Shown here in pieces: positions 15,556 through 23,976 of a stretch of 28,612 nt of DNA. The DNA comes from Bacillota bacterium (GTDB lineage Bacteria > Bacillota > Clostridia > Christensenellales > UMGS416). A program made the translations under genes and the position numbers. How positions within the stretch are numbered: the first letter of the stretch is position 1; the number at the start of each line of letters is the position of its first letter. The notes below the pieces were generated by a model. The model was not told where the DNA came from and did not search any database. It worked only from the letters and a program-made list of their open reading frames with translations. The DNA is taken from the NCBI GenBank assembly GCA_023428265.1, contig JAEYYW010000085.1, positions 1 through 28,612 on the forward strand, read 5' to 3'.

Positions 15556-16005
15556 TCAATTGGTCGGTGGTTGAGCGGTTTGATAAGACACGAAGTCGCC
15601 GATCGTCTTTTCCTGTTCGATCTGCAGTTCCTGTTGGTATTGCTGGTATTGCTTCTCCCTGAGGTTCTCCAGCATGTGGATCTCGCGAAGCACCTCCACA
15701 AGCCTGCGGCGGCACTCCTCCGTTTCCTGCCGGGCCGCCTCAATCTTGCGGTCCTGCTCGGCAAGAAGGTCTTTCATCATGCGGAAATAGGCCGTATACT
15801 GCTGGGTCTCCGCGGCTCTCATGCCGGAGGCCAGCCTTTGCCCATACTCCTCAGACGCCCGCTCCCTGCGCCCCACCATCTCGTCTCGCTCGTTTGTGAG
15901 CTGGTTCAGGCGCACGGTCAAAGCCGCCAAGTTGTTGCGCTCCTGCTTTTCCTGGGACTGCTTGAGATTCAGCAGCGTCTGCAGCGTGAAAACAAACTTT
16001 TTCAT
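15556..16005 (-). CDS. fliJ: FliJ, export chaperone/ATPase stalk protein
   Basis: 149 residues, nearly all predicted alpha-helical coiled coil, starting MKKFVFTLQTLLNLKQSQE, which is the FliJ N-terminal pattern (KF-F-LQ-LL--K). FliJ inserts into the FliI hexamer like a rotary stalk and escorts export chaperones to FlhA. The ATG overlaps the fliI stop by 4 bases. Length and position are standard. Fast-evolving family, so identity rests on context and the N-terminal pattern. Confidence 0.93.
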   Translation of the reverse strand: MKKFVFTLQTLLNLKQSQEKQERNNLAALTVRLNQLTNERDEMVGRRERASEEYGQRLASGMRAAETQQYTAYFRMMKDLLAEQDRKIEAARQETEECRRRLVEVLREIHMLENLREKQYQQYQQELQIEQEKTIGDFVSYQTAQPPTN

Positions 16006-17342
16006 TTGCCGTCATGCTTGGCGATTTGCGTAAGTTGCTTTATTGTGTCTTCAAACCCGAAGCTGTCTTTCACCTGCTGGGTCAGAAGCTGGTTGATCGC
16101 GGGCATGAGGCGCACCGCCTCATCAATATCCGGATTGGTACCCTGCTTATAAGCACCGATGGAGATCAGGTCCTGCGCGTCGCGGTAAGTCGCCATCCGG
16201 CTTTTCAAAAACCCCGCCGCCTTCAGGTGCTCCTGCGAGGCGATGTCAGACATCAGGCGGCTCACACTGGCCAGCACGTCGATGGCCGGATAATGGTTGC
16301 GGTTGGCCATCTGGCGCGACAGCACGATGTGCCCATCCAGGATGCCGCGCACCGTGTCTGCCACAGGCTCGTTCATGTCGTCGCCATCCACCAGCACTGT
16401 GTACAGGCCGGTGATGGAACCGCGGTCCGAGTTGCCGGACCGCTCCAGCAGCCTGGGCATCTGCGCAAACACCGAGGGCGTATAGCCCCTGGACACCGGC
16501 GGCTCGCCGATCGCCATCCCAATCTCCCTTTGGGCCATGGCGAAGCGGGTCAACGAGTCCATCAGCAGCAGCACGTTCAACCCCTGGTCACGGAAATACT
16601 CGGCAATCGCCGTGCCGATCATCGCTGACTTCACCCGCACGATCGCGGGCTGGTCGGAGGTTGCGATCACCAGCACGGAGCGCTTCAGGCCCTCGGCCTG
16701 CAGATCGCGCTCGATGAATTCGTTCACCTCGCGGCCCCGCTCACCCACCAGCGTGATCACGTTGATATCGGCCTTGGCATAGCGGGCGATCATGCCCAGC
16801 AGCGTGGACTTGCCGACGCCGGAGCCTGCGAAGATGCCCACGCGCTGCCCGCGCCCGCAGGTCAGCAGGCTGTCAATGGCCTTGATACCCAGCGGCATGA
16901 CCTCGCTGATCCTCTTGCGGGAAAGCGGGTCCGGCGGCGCGTTTTCGATGTTGTAGAATGCCTTGGGCGTGCAGGCGCCCTTCTTGTCAATGAAACGGCC
17001 CAGCCCATCGAGGATTCTCCCCTGAAGCTCCATGCCGACGGCCACCTTGAGCGACCCTCTGGTCGAGACCACCCGGCTGCCGGGCCCGACACCCGCCAGA
17101 TCCCCGAAGGGCATCAGCAGGATCTTGTTGCCCCGAAAGCCGACCACCTCGGCCGGTATGGACTTCTCCCCGTGGAGCGTGTGGATGCTGCAGAGGTCGC
17201 CGATCTTGGCGGCGGGCCCATTGGATTCAATTGTGAGCCCGATAATCTGGCTCACAAACCCGCTGTACTGCTGCAGCTCCGTCTCTTTGACGAGTTGCCT
17301 GTACTTATCCATATCGATAGGTTTCTTCAAAAAATTAAGCAT
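16002..17342 (-). CDS. fliI: FliI, flagellum-specific export ATPase
   Basis: 446 residues, related to F1-ATPase beta. Walker A AGSGVGKST is at residues 172-180, Walker B is LLLMDSLTR, and the family segment GEPPVSRGYTPSVF follows. FliI forms a hexamer on the FliH stator and powers or primes unfolding and export of substrates. The start chosen is the ATG at 17342, which overlaps the fliH stop by 8 bases; a TTG two codons earlier and an ATG ten codons later are possible, because no strong ribosome binding site is visible for any of them. Confidence 0.97.
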   Translation of the reverse strand: MLNFLKKPIDMDKYRQLVKETELQQYSGFVSQIIGLTIESNGPAAKIGDLCSIHTLHGEKSIPAEVVGFRGNKILLMPFGDLAGVGPGSRVVSTRGSLKVAVGMELQGRILDGLGRFIDKKGACTPKAFYNIENAPPDPLSRKRISEVMPLGIKAIDSLLTCGRGQRVGIFAGSGVGKSTLLGMIARYAKADINVITLVGERGREVNEFIERDLQAEGLKRSVLVIATSDQPAIVRVKSAMIGTAIAEYFRDQGLNVLLLMDSLTRFAMAQREIGMAIGEPPVSRGYTPSVFAQMPRLLERSGNSDRGSITGLYTVLVDGDDMNEPVADTVRGILDGHIVLSRQMANRNHYPAIDVLASVSRLMSDIASQEHLKAAGFLKSRMATYRDAQDLISIGAYKQGTNPDIDEAVRLMPAINQLLTQQVKDSFGFEDTIKQLTQIAKHDGK

Positions 17343-18075
17343 TTTCAACCATAACGGTCTTCAATTTGTCAAACTTTTCCTCAACGCCGTTGTTTATGTA
17401 GCCCTTCCCGGTCTCAATCACGCAGCCGCCGGGCGACAGGGCGCTGTCTGCAATCACGGTGAGGCTCGAGATGGGTTTGCCGGCGGCGGCAAGCAGCCGC
17501 TCGCAGGACTCAACCACGCGGGTGCGGGCCTCTGCAGCCACGCGGATCACGGCAGTGCCGTCGCCTTCCATCTGCCGGAGGGCCTCTTTGACCATGGCGG
17601 CGACCCACTCCTCACTGCGGTCCATCTGCACCACAAGCACCTTTTCCGCAATGTCAAACACCAGGTTCAGCACATCATGCTCCAGATCCCTGAGGATCTG
17701 CCGGCGCTCGTTTTGCAGTGTTTCCACGGCCTTTTCCATCTCTTCGGCCATGGCCGCTTTCAGAGATGCCCACTGGCGGTGCACCTCGGTGAGCCCCTGC
17801 TCGTGGCCCTCTCGCACTGCTTCCTGCAGCACGCGCATGGTCTCGGCCCGGGCGCTCATCAGCATCTCATCGGCCTCGTTGCGGGCGCGGTTGAGGATTT
17901 CCTCCACCACCGCTTCCGCCGACGCCTGCGCCACAGAAACATCCGGCATCACCGGCTCCGGCTCCGGAATCGGGCATGACGCAATGAGCCCCTCCGCATC
18001 GTGCTGCTTCATGGGCAAAACGATCGGATGGGCCCGCTCAATGTTCACGCCGGCTGAGCGAATGATCTTAGGCAA
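17335..18075 (-). CDS. fliH: FliH, negative regulator/stator of FliI (TTG start)
   Basis: 246 residues: a variable N-terminus, a long charged coiled coil (about 55-125) with the Glu/Ala-rich repeats usual in FliH, and a C-terminal domain (about 130-240) with the VLVVQMDRSEEWVAAMVKEAL segment related to the V/F-ATPase peripheral stalk. FliH dimers hold FliI and dock it to the C ring. The start is TTG within the last codons of fliG, with AAGGAGG nine bases upstream. Between fliG and fliI as expected. Confidence 0.93.
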   Translation of the reverse strand: MPKIIRSAGVNIERAHPIVLPMKQHDAEGLIASCPIPEPEPVMPDVSVAQASAEAVVEEILNRARNEADEMLMSARAETMRVLQEAVREGHEQGLTEVHRQWASLKAAMAEEMEKAVETLQNERRQILRDLEHDVLNLVFDIAEKVLVVQMDRSEEWVAAMVKEALRQMEGDGTAVIRVAAEARTRVVESCERLLAAAGKPISSLTVIADSALSPGGCVIETGKGYINNGVEEKFDKLKTVMVENA

Positions 18076-19072
18076 TCAGGCCGTCCTCCTTGCCGCGCGA
18101 GATGACGATCTCGCCGGAGTCGTCCAGGCTGCGGATGATGTTCACAATCTTCTGCTGGGCCTCTTCCACGTCGCGCACACGCACCGGGCCCATGATCTCC
18201 AGGTCTTCGCGGATCATCTCCTGCAGGCGCTTGGAGATGTTTTCGTAGATCACCTTGGACACATCGGCCGGGGCACCCTTCAGCGCCACGGTGAGGTCGT
18301 GCTTGTCCACCTCGCGCAGCACGCGCTGGATGGCCATCTTGTTGAGCTTGACGATGTCTTCGAACACAAACATCTTGCGGCGGATCTCCTCGGCCAGGTC
18401 GCCGTTTTGGAGCTCCAGGTTTTCCAGGATGTGCTTCTCGGTGCCGCGATCCACAGAGTTCAGCATCGAGACAATATAGTCCACACCGCCCACGGTTGCG
18501 TAGTCAGACACCACCATCGTGGAGAGCTTGCGCTCCAGAATGCGCTCGATTTCTTTGATGTATTCGGGGCTGGTGCGGTTCATCTTGGCGATCCTGGCCA
18601 CCACCTCGATCTGCAGGTCCAGCGGCAGCGCAGCCAGGATGTTGGCCGCCAGCGTGGAGTCCAGATAGCTGAACACCAGCGCGATTGTCTGCGGGTGCTC
18701 ATATTGGATGAAGTTCAGAATCTGGTTGGGGTCGGCCTTGCGCACGAAATCGAAAGGCCGCACCTGCAGCGTGGAGGTGAGCTTGTTGATGATCTCCACA
18801 GCCTTCTGCTGGCCGATGGCGTTGTTCAGTATCTCGCGGGCATACTCGATGCCGCCCTCTGAAATATAGTTCTGCACAAGGCAGACCTGATAAAACTCAT
18901 CCAGCACCGCTTCCTTCATTTCCTTGCTCACGGAGCGCATGTTGGCGATGTCCATCGTGATCTGCTCGATTTCATCCTCATTCAGATGCTTGAAAATCTG
19001 GGCGGCATAATCCTTGCCCAGCGCAATCAGCAGCACGGCAACCTTTTCATTGGAACGCATTTGCTGTGCCAT
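18068..19072 (-). CDS. fliG: FliG, flagellar motor switch protein
   Basis: 334 residues, the standard FliG length. Three helical domains are visible: the N-terminal FliF-binding domain, the middle domain with the EHPQTIALVFSYL motif that contacts FliM, and the C-terminal domain with MFVFEDIVKL and charged residues around VLREVDKHDL that meet the stator. FliG transmits torque and sets rotation direction. It starts three bases after fliF, with a GGAGGATTGACC ribosome binding site overlapping the end of fliF. Confidence 0.98.
   Translation of the reverse strand: MAQQMRSNEKVAVLLIALGKDYAAQIFKHLNEDEIEQITMDIANMRSVSKEMKEAVLDEFYQVCLVQNYISEGGIEYAREILNNAIGQQKAVEIINKLTSTLQVRPFDFVRKADPNQILNFIQYEHPQTIALVFSYLDSTLAANILAALPLDLQIEVVARIAKMNRTSPEYIKEIERILERKLSTMVVSDYATVGGVDYIVSMLNSVDRGTEKHILENLELQNGDLAEEIRRKMFVFEDIVKLNKMAIQRVLREVDKHDLTVALKGAPADVSKVIYENISKRLQEMIREDLEIMGPVRVRDVEEAQQKIVNIIRSLDDSGEIVISRGKEDGLIA
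18085..18091 (-). promoter_or_regulatory. Ribosome binding site that sets the fliH start
   Basis: A perfect AAGGAGG inside the end of fliG lies nine bases before the TTG start of fliH, supporting the non-ATG start in an 8-base gene overlap. Confidence 0.75.
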
Positions 19073-19075
19073 CGG

Positions 19076-20626
19076 TCAATCCTCCTCGGCCAGCCACGAG
19101 CGCAGCAGGTTTGCCACAAGCTCGGGGTTGTCCTTGATCAGTTTGCCGATCTGCTCCTTGGTTCCGCTGTCTCTCACGATCTTAATGGGGTCCAGCTGAT
19201 CGTCGTCATTGCTTCCCGGTGCCTCTGCCGCATAAGCCAGCCCCGGGCTCTCTTCCACCGCTTTTTTCTTCCTGCCGGAAAGCAGCAGCACCATGGCCAC
19301 AATCACCACCAACGCCGCCGCGCCGATGCCGATGATCGGCAGCAGATCCCGCATTTGCCGCGAGGCCGCCTCGGTCTTGATGTCCTGATTCAGCGCATCT
19401 GTGAGCGCGGCGTTTCCTGCCATCGGCAAATACTCCACCGAGATCAGGTTTTTATCCACACCCACGGCGTTGGCGACCAGGTTTTTCACGTTGTCGGTGT
19501 AATCCTCTTTTGTGCCGGTGTTGTCAATCACCACGGACACGGACAGGCTTTTGATCGAGCCCTTTTCTTTCTCCAGGCGGTCCTTGATGGAGTTGATCTC
19601 ATAATTGATTTTCTCGGCGTTTTTCTCATAGGTGCCGTTGTTCACGTTGACGGCAGGATAAGTCGTGGTGCCCGAGCCGGTGTTGGGGTCGGTGCCGGTG
19701 GTGCCGCCGGTGGTGCCGCTGCCGTTCACAATCTGCTCTTTCAACTTGTCCATGGACACAACGATGCCCTCTTTGCCAACGACAGGCTCAAACTTCACCG
19801 TCTCGATGGTATGGGCATCAAAATCCAGCGCCACATTCACCTGCGCCTCCACACGGCCGATGCCAAACACCGGCTGGAGCAGCGCCATCACCTGCTTGCG
19901 GAGCTTGCTCTGCACATCATACTGCAGCGCATAGCGGTCGCCTGCAGCAACTTCCGCGCTGTCGGAGCTGGTGACGTCCAGGTTGAGCATGTTGCTGTCC
20001 ATGATGCTGATGTTGTCCATCGAAAGGCCGGGCACGGCGTTTTTCACAAACAGCGCGATGGACTTCACCTGCGCCGCGGTCAGCTCTACACCGGGCTCCA
20101 TCGTGAGGATCACGCCGGCGGTGGCAACCCGGTTGTTTTTGTTGATCACCAGCGCGCTTTCGGGGGGCATCGTGATGGCCACCCTGGCTTCCTTCACGCC
20201 TTTGAGCGTGAGGATGGCTTTCCGGATATCATCCTGCGTCTGGTATTTCCGATAATCCTGCTTATCTCCGTCGGTCATGCCAAGCCCCTGGCCTTGCTTC
20301 AAAATGTCCAGGGAGAAGCCGTTCTTCACCGTGCTGGAAAGCGAGAGGCGCAGGCTGTCAGCCTGGCTCGCCGGCACCAGGATGGTGTCGCCGGACACGC
20401 GGTATTCCACCTTCTGCTCCTTCAGCGCTTCCAGCACGGAGGCGGAGTCGGATGCATCCATGCCGGAATAGAGCGTGGCATAGGGCACTTGATTGAACAA
20501 TATGGTGGATATGATGATGGCGGCCAAGACAACAGCCGCAACAATGATCACATTGCGGCGGAATTTCTTGTCCTTTCCTTCCCAAAAGGTCCTAATCTGT
20601 TTCAGCAGCGCCTTGATGGCTTCCAT
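19076..20626 (-). CDS. fliF: FliF, MS-ring protein
   Basis: 516 residues with two membrane helices (about 24-45 and 429-449) and a large extracellular region of ring-building motifs between them, including the LYSGMDASD and KGVKEARVAITMPPES segments. A Gly/Thr-rich stretch near residues 300-325 is the usual disordered loop. The C-terminal cytoplasmic tail ends in an acidic helix (NPELVANLLRSWLAEED) that binds FliG. FliF builds the base on which the C ring and export gate assemble. The start has GGGAG upstream. A 111-base gap separates it from fliE. Confidence 0.97.
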   Translation of the reverse strand: MEAIKALLKQIRTFWEGKDKKFRRNVIIVAAVVLAAIIISTILFNQVPYATLYSGMDASDSASVLEALKEQKVEYRVSGDTILVPASQADSLRLSLSSTVKNGFSLDILKQGQGLGMTDGDKQDYRKYQTQDDIRKAILTLKGVKEARVAITMPPESALVINKNNRVATAGVILTMEPGVELTAAQVKSIALFVKNAVPGLSMDNISIMDSNMLNLDVTSSDSAEVAAGDRYALQYDVQSKLRKQVMALLQPVFGIGRVEAQVNVALDFDAHTIETVKFEPVVGKEGIVVSMDKLKEQIVNGSGTTGGTTGTDPNTGSGTTTYPAVNVNNGTYEKNAEKINYEINSIKDRLEKEKGSIKSLSVSVVIDNTGTKEDYTDNVKNLVANAVGVDKNLISVEYLPMAGNAALTDALNQDIKTEAASRQMRDLLPIIGIGAAALVVIVAMVLLLSGRKKKAVEESPGLAYAAEAPGSNDDDQLDPIKIVRDSGTKEQIGKLIKDNPELVANLLRSWLAEED

Positions 20627-20654
20627 AGTGCTCCCTTATTCAGGTTTTTCGCCC

Positions 20655-20669
20655 CTCCGGGGCCCGGAG
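20655..20669. repeat. GC-rich palindrome between fliE and fliF
   Basis: CTCCGGG, single-base centre, CCCGGAG, in the 111-base gap between fliE and fliF. In the transcribed direction it is followed by GGGGCGAAAAACC, so it is not a terminator for the operon. It lies 29 bases before the fliF start and could affect fliF translation or mRNA processing. Confidence 0.6.
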
Positions 20670-20737
20670 CCATTTGAGCCAGCCGAGCTTCCATGCTCCT
20701 TCGCTGCGTCCGTGCAAGCAATTCGGGGAAAGGTGTT

Positions 20738-21031
20738 TTACACCTGCATCCTCATGATTTCGTTATAGGCGTCAATCACCTTGTTGCGTATCTGCACCGT
20801 CAGGCTGAGCGCAATCGTGGCTTTCTCTGAGTCAATCACAGCCTGGTGAAGGTTGTTTACATCTCCGGTGAGCAGTGCCTCGGCGTTGGCCTGGGTGGCC
20901 GCGTCGGTGGTTTCCGCCTGGCCGATCGCCTCAGACAGAATGTTGCGGAAATCGCCGGAGGCATCACCCTGGCTGCCGCTGACCGACTTCAAAAGGTTGG
21001 CGTAGCTTGTGCCAATGCTCTTGACTTCCAT
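20738..21031 (-). CDS. fliE: FliE, MS ring-rod junction protein
   Basis: 97 residues, the usual size. The C-terminal helix VIDSEKATIALSLTVQIRNKV and the end AYNEIMRMQV are the FliE signature. FliE joins the FliF ring to the proximal rod and is an early export substrate. It starts 13 bases after flgC with AAGGAGG in the gap. Order flgB-flgC-fliE-fliF is universal among flagellated Bacillota. Confidence 0.96.
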   Translation of the reverse strand: MEVKSIGTSYANLLKSVSGSQGDASGDFRNILSEAIGQAETTDAATQANAEALLTGDVNNLHQAVIDSEKATIALSLTVQIRNKVIDAYNEIMRMQV

Positions 21032-21044
21032 GGATCAACCCTCC

Positions 21045-21482
21045 TTACTTTCCGATCTCCAATGCCTTGGTGGCCATTGCCTTCATCGCGTCCAGCGCCG
21101 TGACGTTGGCTTCATATGCCCGCGTGGCCGTGATCATATCCACAAGCTCGGTCGCCAGGTCCACGTTGGGCATGCGCACATATCCGTCGGGGCCGGCATC
21201 GGCATGGTTGGGATCATAAACCAGCTTGAAATCGCTTTGATCATCCTGGATGGTGGTTACGCGCACACCGGCACCGGCCGAACCGTTCAGGCTGTCACTG
21301 TAGACATCGGCAAAGTTCTGGTTGCCCATCGCCTGCAGCTCCACGGTTTTGCGGCGATAAGGGCCGCCCTCCGCCGTGCGCGTGGTCTGGGCATTGGCAA
21401 TGTTTTGCGCGATGATGTCCATGCGCACGCGCTGGGCCGTCAGGCCCGAAGCGCTGATGTCCATGGATCGGAAAAAACCCAT
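21045..21482 (-). CDS. flgC: FlgC, proximal rod protein
   Basis: 145 residues. Begins MGFFRSMDISASGLTAQRVR with the rod motif AQNIANAQTTRT, and ends with the C-terminal segment VDLATELVDMITATRAYEAN. These are the conserved axial helices shared by rod and hook proteins. Exported and built into the proximal rod with FlgB and FlgF-type proteins. Starts five bases after flgB, whose end carries an AGGTGA ribosome binding site. Confidence 0.97.
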   Translation of the reverse strand: MGFFRSMDISASGLTAQRVRMDIIAQNIANAQTTRTAEGGPYRRKTVELQAMGNQNFADVYSDSLNGSAGAGVRVTTIQDDQSDFKLVYDPNHADAGPDGYVRMPNVDLATELVDMITATRAYEANVTALDAMKAMATKALEIGK

Positions 21483-21487
21483 CTAAA

Positions 21488-21892
21488 TCACCTGCCGTCT
21501 ATGGCGAGCCGCAACCGTTCCAGCTCGCCGTTCATCTGCGTGACCAGCGTGTTGTACCAGATTGTGTTTTTCGCCAGGTCCGTCATCTGTTGGTCAATGT
21601 CCACATTGTTTTCATCCATGCGCATCGTCGTGGAACTATCCTGAACCACGGCGGGCTGCACTTCGGAGGGGTCGCCGCCGGAAAACCTGATGTGCTTGTC
21701 GCGGGTAACCTTCGTGTCAAAGGCACTGTCATCCAATGCAGCCTTCATATAGTCCTCAAATTCCACATGGGAGGACTTGAAGCCCGGCGTGTCTTCGTTG
21801 GCAATGTTGTTGGCGATGGTCTCCTGCCGGAGCTGGGCCACATCCAGCCCCTTGGCCAGCAGGTCAGTGGTCCGAAACAGATCCGGAAGCAT
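21488..21892 (-). CDS. flgB: FlgB, proximal rod protein
   Basis: 134 residues from the ATG at 21892, with AAGGAG upstream; a GTG three codons earlier is part of that ribosome binding site and is not used. The N-terminal MLPDLFRTTDLLAKGLD and the motif ANNIANEDTPGFK identify the family, and the C-terminal segment NVDIDQQMTDLAKNTIWYN is characteristic. First gene of the flagellar operon, downstream of a promoter region. Confidence 0.96.
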   Translation of the reverse strand: MLPDLFRTTDLLAKGLDVAQLRQETIANNIANEDTPGFKSSHVEFEDYMKAALDDSAFDTKVTRDKHIRFSGGDPSEVQPAVVQDSSTTMRMDENNVDIDQQMTDLAKNTIWYNTLVTQMNGELERLRLAIDGR

Positions 21893-21929
21893 GATCCCCA
21901 CTCCTTGGTATACAACAGTATGTCACCAT

Positions 21930-21973
21930 ACTATATATCCATATCAGTCTATCACATATTCAGCAAAAATCAA
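21930..21973 (-). promoter_or_regulatory. Candidate flagellar operon promoter
   Basis: Two overlapping sigma-A-like options precede flgB on the minus strand: TTGATT (21968-21973), 16 bases, TAGACT (21946-21951); and a TATAGT -10 at 21930-21935 with a poor -35. The inverted repeat AGTATG-N4-CATACT at 21917-21932 overlaps the second -10 and could be an operator. No c-di-GMP riboswitch and no sigma-28 element was recognised here. Confidence 0.45.
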
Positions 21974-22041
21974 CATATATTTCCATCACCGGCATTTCAT
22001 GGAGGCCAGTATGGAAATAGATCGTTTCCTGTAAAGCGATA

Positions 22042-22063
22042 GCAAACCGGCACGCCGGTTTGC
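22042..22063 (-). terminator. Hairpin after cheB
   Basis: A perfect 10-bp stem GCAAACCGGC/GCCGGTTTGC, 25 bases past the cheB stop, between cheRB and the flagellar operon. The sequence after it (TATCGCTTTACAGG) has only a short T run, so termination may be partial or the hairpin may protect the 3' end. Confidence 0.5.
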
Positions 22064-22087
22064 CTTGCGCCGGAGCAAATTCTCCGT

Positions 22088-23122
22088 CTATTTCTTTCCG
22101 TTTTTCTCCATATGCTCCTGGATGATAGCCGGGATATCGTCCAGCGCAGCCTGCCTGACCACGGCCCCGATGTTGTAGGCCACCATCGGCATGCCATAGA
22201 CCACGCTGGTTTTTTCATCCTGCCCGATCGTGAAGGCTCCGGCCTTGCGCATCTTCATCAGGCCCTTTGCGCCGTCGGCACCCATGCCGGTCAGGATCAC
22301 GCCGATGGCATGGCCCTTAGCCGCATCGGCCACCGAGTCAAACAGCACATCCACTGACGGGCAGTGGCCGCTCACCTTCTCACCCTGATAGCAACGGATG
22401 CGATACACACCCTTGTCATTGATAATTTTCATCTGCCGGTCGCCGGGGGCCACAAACGCCTGGCCCGGCGCCACCACATCGCCGTCTTCCGCCTCTTTGA
22501 CCGACATCAGGCAGATGGAGTTGAGCCGCTCGGCATAGAGCCTGGTGAACACAGGCGGCATGTGCTGCACAATCACAATGCCGGGCATATCCGGCGGAAA
22601 GGCCTTCAGCACCTGCAGTGTGGCCTCCGTGCCGCCGGTAGAGGCGCCGATGGCAATGATACTCTTGTCGCAGCAGCTGCCGCCGGCGATCCGCTGGGCA
22701 GTGCCGGGGCGCTTCATGTGCGACACTTTCGCCAGCGAAGCGATCTTGATCTTGACGACAAGCTCCTGGATGAAGGCGTTCAGCTCCCGCTGGCTGCGGG
22801 CGCCGGGCTTTGCCACGAAGTCCACGGCGCCGGCGTTCATCGCCTCAAACACGATGTTGCTGAGGCTGCTCACCACCACCACGGGCATTGGGTATTGCGG
22901 CATCAGCAGCTTCAGAAAATCAATGCCGTTCATGCGCGGCATTTCCACATCCAGCGTGAGCACGTCCGGCTCCAGATCCACGATCATGTCGCGGGCCTGA
23001 TAGGGATCGGATGCCTTGCCCACCACCTCCAGGCCGGAGTCGGCAGCCAGGCCCATGGCGATGGCCTCGCGCATCACAAGGGAATCGTCCACCACAACAA
23101 CCCTGATTTTCTTGACCGGCAT
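22088..23122 (-). CDS. cheB: CheB, chemoreceptor glutamate methylesterase/deamidase
   Basis: 344 residues: a response-regulator receiver domain with phosphoacceptor Asp58 (TLDVEMP) and acidic pair at residues 11-12 (VVDDS), a linker, and the methylesterase domain with the catalytic triad Ser161 (GASTGG), His187 (VQHMP) and Asp283 (GMGADG). It removes methyl groups from chemoreceptors and deamidates Gln when phosphorylated by CheA, giving adaptation. It starts two bases after cheR ends. CheA is not in the window. Confidence 0.97.
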   Translation of the reverse strand: MPVKKIRVVVVDDSLVMREAIAMGLAADSGLEVVGKASDPYQARDMIVDLEPDVLTLDVEMPRMNGIDFLKLLMPQYPMPVVVVSSLSNIVFEAMNAGAVDFVAKPGARSQRELNAFIQELVVKIKIASLAKVSHMKRPGTAQRIAGGSCCDKSIIAIGASTGGTEATLQVLKAFPPDMPGIVIVQHMPPVFTRLYAERLNSICLMSVKEAEDGDVVAPGQAFVAPGDRQMKIINDKGVYRIRCYQGEKVSGHCPSVDVLFDSVADAAKGHAIGVILTGMGADGAKGLMKMRKAGAFTIGQDEKTSVVYGMPMVAYNIGAVVRQAALDDIPAIIQEHMEKNGKK

Positions 23123-23124
23123 CG

Positions 23125-23943
23125 CTATGCCCTGCCTTTCCTGAATACGGACGGCATCACATACTGCCAGCCCGTTTCATCGCGGCTGATCGATTCGGAC
23201 TGCCCCACAAAGAGGTATCCGCCCGGTTCGGTCATCCTGTAGAATTTCCGGATGAGCTCGGCCTTGGTATCCCGATCAAAATAAATCATCACATTGCGGC
23301 AGAAGATCACGTGGAACGGCCTCTGGAAGGGGAACCTCTCCTCCATCAGGTTGAAGGTGCGGAAAATCACCTCCGCCTTGAGAGCGGGCTTGATCTCCCA
23401 CTTGCCGTCTCCGGCGCTTTTGAAGTAGCGGCTGCGCCATTCGGCAGGCACCTTGGCCAGCTGGTCATCGGCATAGACGCCGGCGCGGGCTGCCTCCAGC
23501 GCGCGCATGGAAATATCGGTGGCAAGCACCTTGCTGTCCCACATGGATTTCTCCGTGCCAAAGAAGTCTGCCATCAGCATCGCCAGCGTGTATGGCTCCT
23601 CCCCGGTGGAGCACCCGGCACTCCAGATGCGCAGGTCACGGTCGGTCACCGCGCGTTTAAGCTCGGGCAAAACCCTGGTTTTGAAAAACTCAAAATGGTC
23701 CCATTCCCGCATGAAATAGCTGTAGTTTGTGGTCAGAAAGTTGACCAGCTTGGTGATCTCTGCTTCATTGCCGCCGGAAAAGAGCATGTCAAAGTATTGG
23801 GAAAAACCCGTGAAGCCCTTTTCCAGCACATAGTTGGTCAGCCGGCCCTCGATCAGCGTGCGCTTCTTTTCGAGGTTGATGCCGAAGTTGCTCTTCATGT
23901 AGTGAGTCAACGTGTGAAATTCTTCATTTGTCAGGCTCAGCAT
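23125..23943 (-). CDS. cheR: CheR, chemoreceptor methyltransferase
   Basis: 272 residues from the ATG at 23943 (upstream CAGGAGACGGAGA); the open frame continues to 24111 but the added residues cross a hairpin and are not CheR-like. An N-terminal helical domain (about 1-75) is followed by the SAM-binding Rossmann domain with SAGCSTGEEPY at residues 108-118 and CRNVMIYFD at 215-223. It methylates receptor glutamates using S-adenosylmethionine, opposite to CheB. First gene of a two-gene cheR-cheB unit just ahead of the flagellar operon. Confidence 0.96.
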   Translation of the reverse strand: MLSLTNEEFHTLTHYMKSNFGINLEKKRTLIEGRLTNYVLEKGFTGFSQYFDMLFSGGNEAEITKLVNFLTTNYSYFMREWDHFEFFKTRVLPELKRAVTDRDLRIWSAGCSTGEEPYTLAMLMADFFGTEKSMWDSKVLATDISMRALEAARAGVYADDQLAKVPAEWRSRYFKSAGDGKWEIKPALKAEVIFRTFNLMEERFPFQRPFHVIFCRNVMIYFDRDTKAELIRKFYRMTEPGGYLFVGQSESISRDETGWQYVMPSVFRKGRA

Positions 23944-23976
23944 GCGGCTCTCCGTCTCCTGTGTGTTGAACAGGCC

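Noticed and set aside
18986..20677. Plus-strand open frame of 563 residues opposite fliF/fliG
   Set aside because: It lies antisense to clear genes, is His/Gly/Arg-rich, matches no family, and such frames are expected opposite GC-rich genes.
20627..20701. Possible small ORF in the fliE-fliF gap starting after GAAGGAG
   Set aside because: Only one base separates the ribosome binding site from the ATG, the frame runs into fliF, and the product resembles nothing.
21893..22041. c-di-GMP riboswitch ahead of flgB
   Set aside because: No GEMM-type conserved core or paired helices could be found in this AT-rich stretch.
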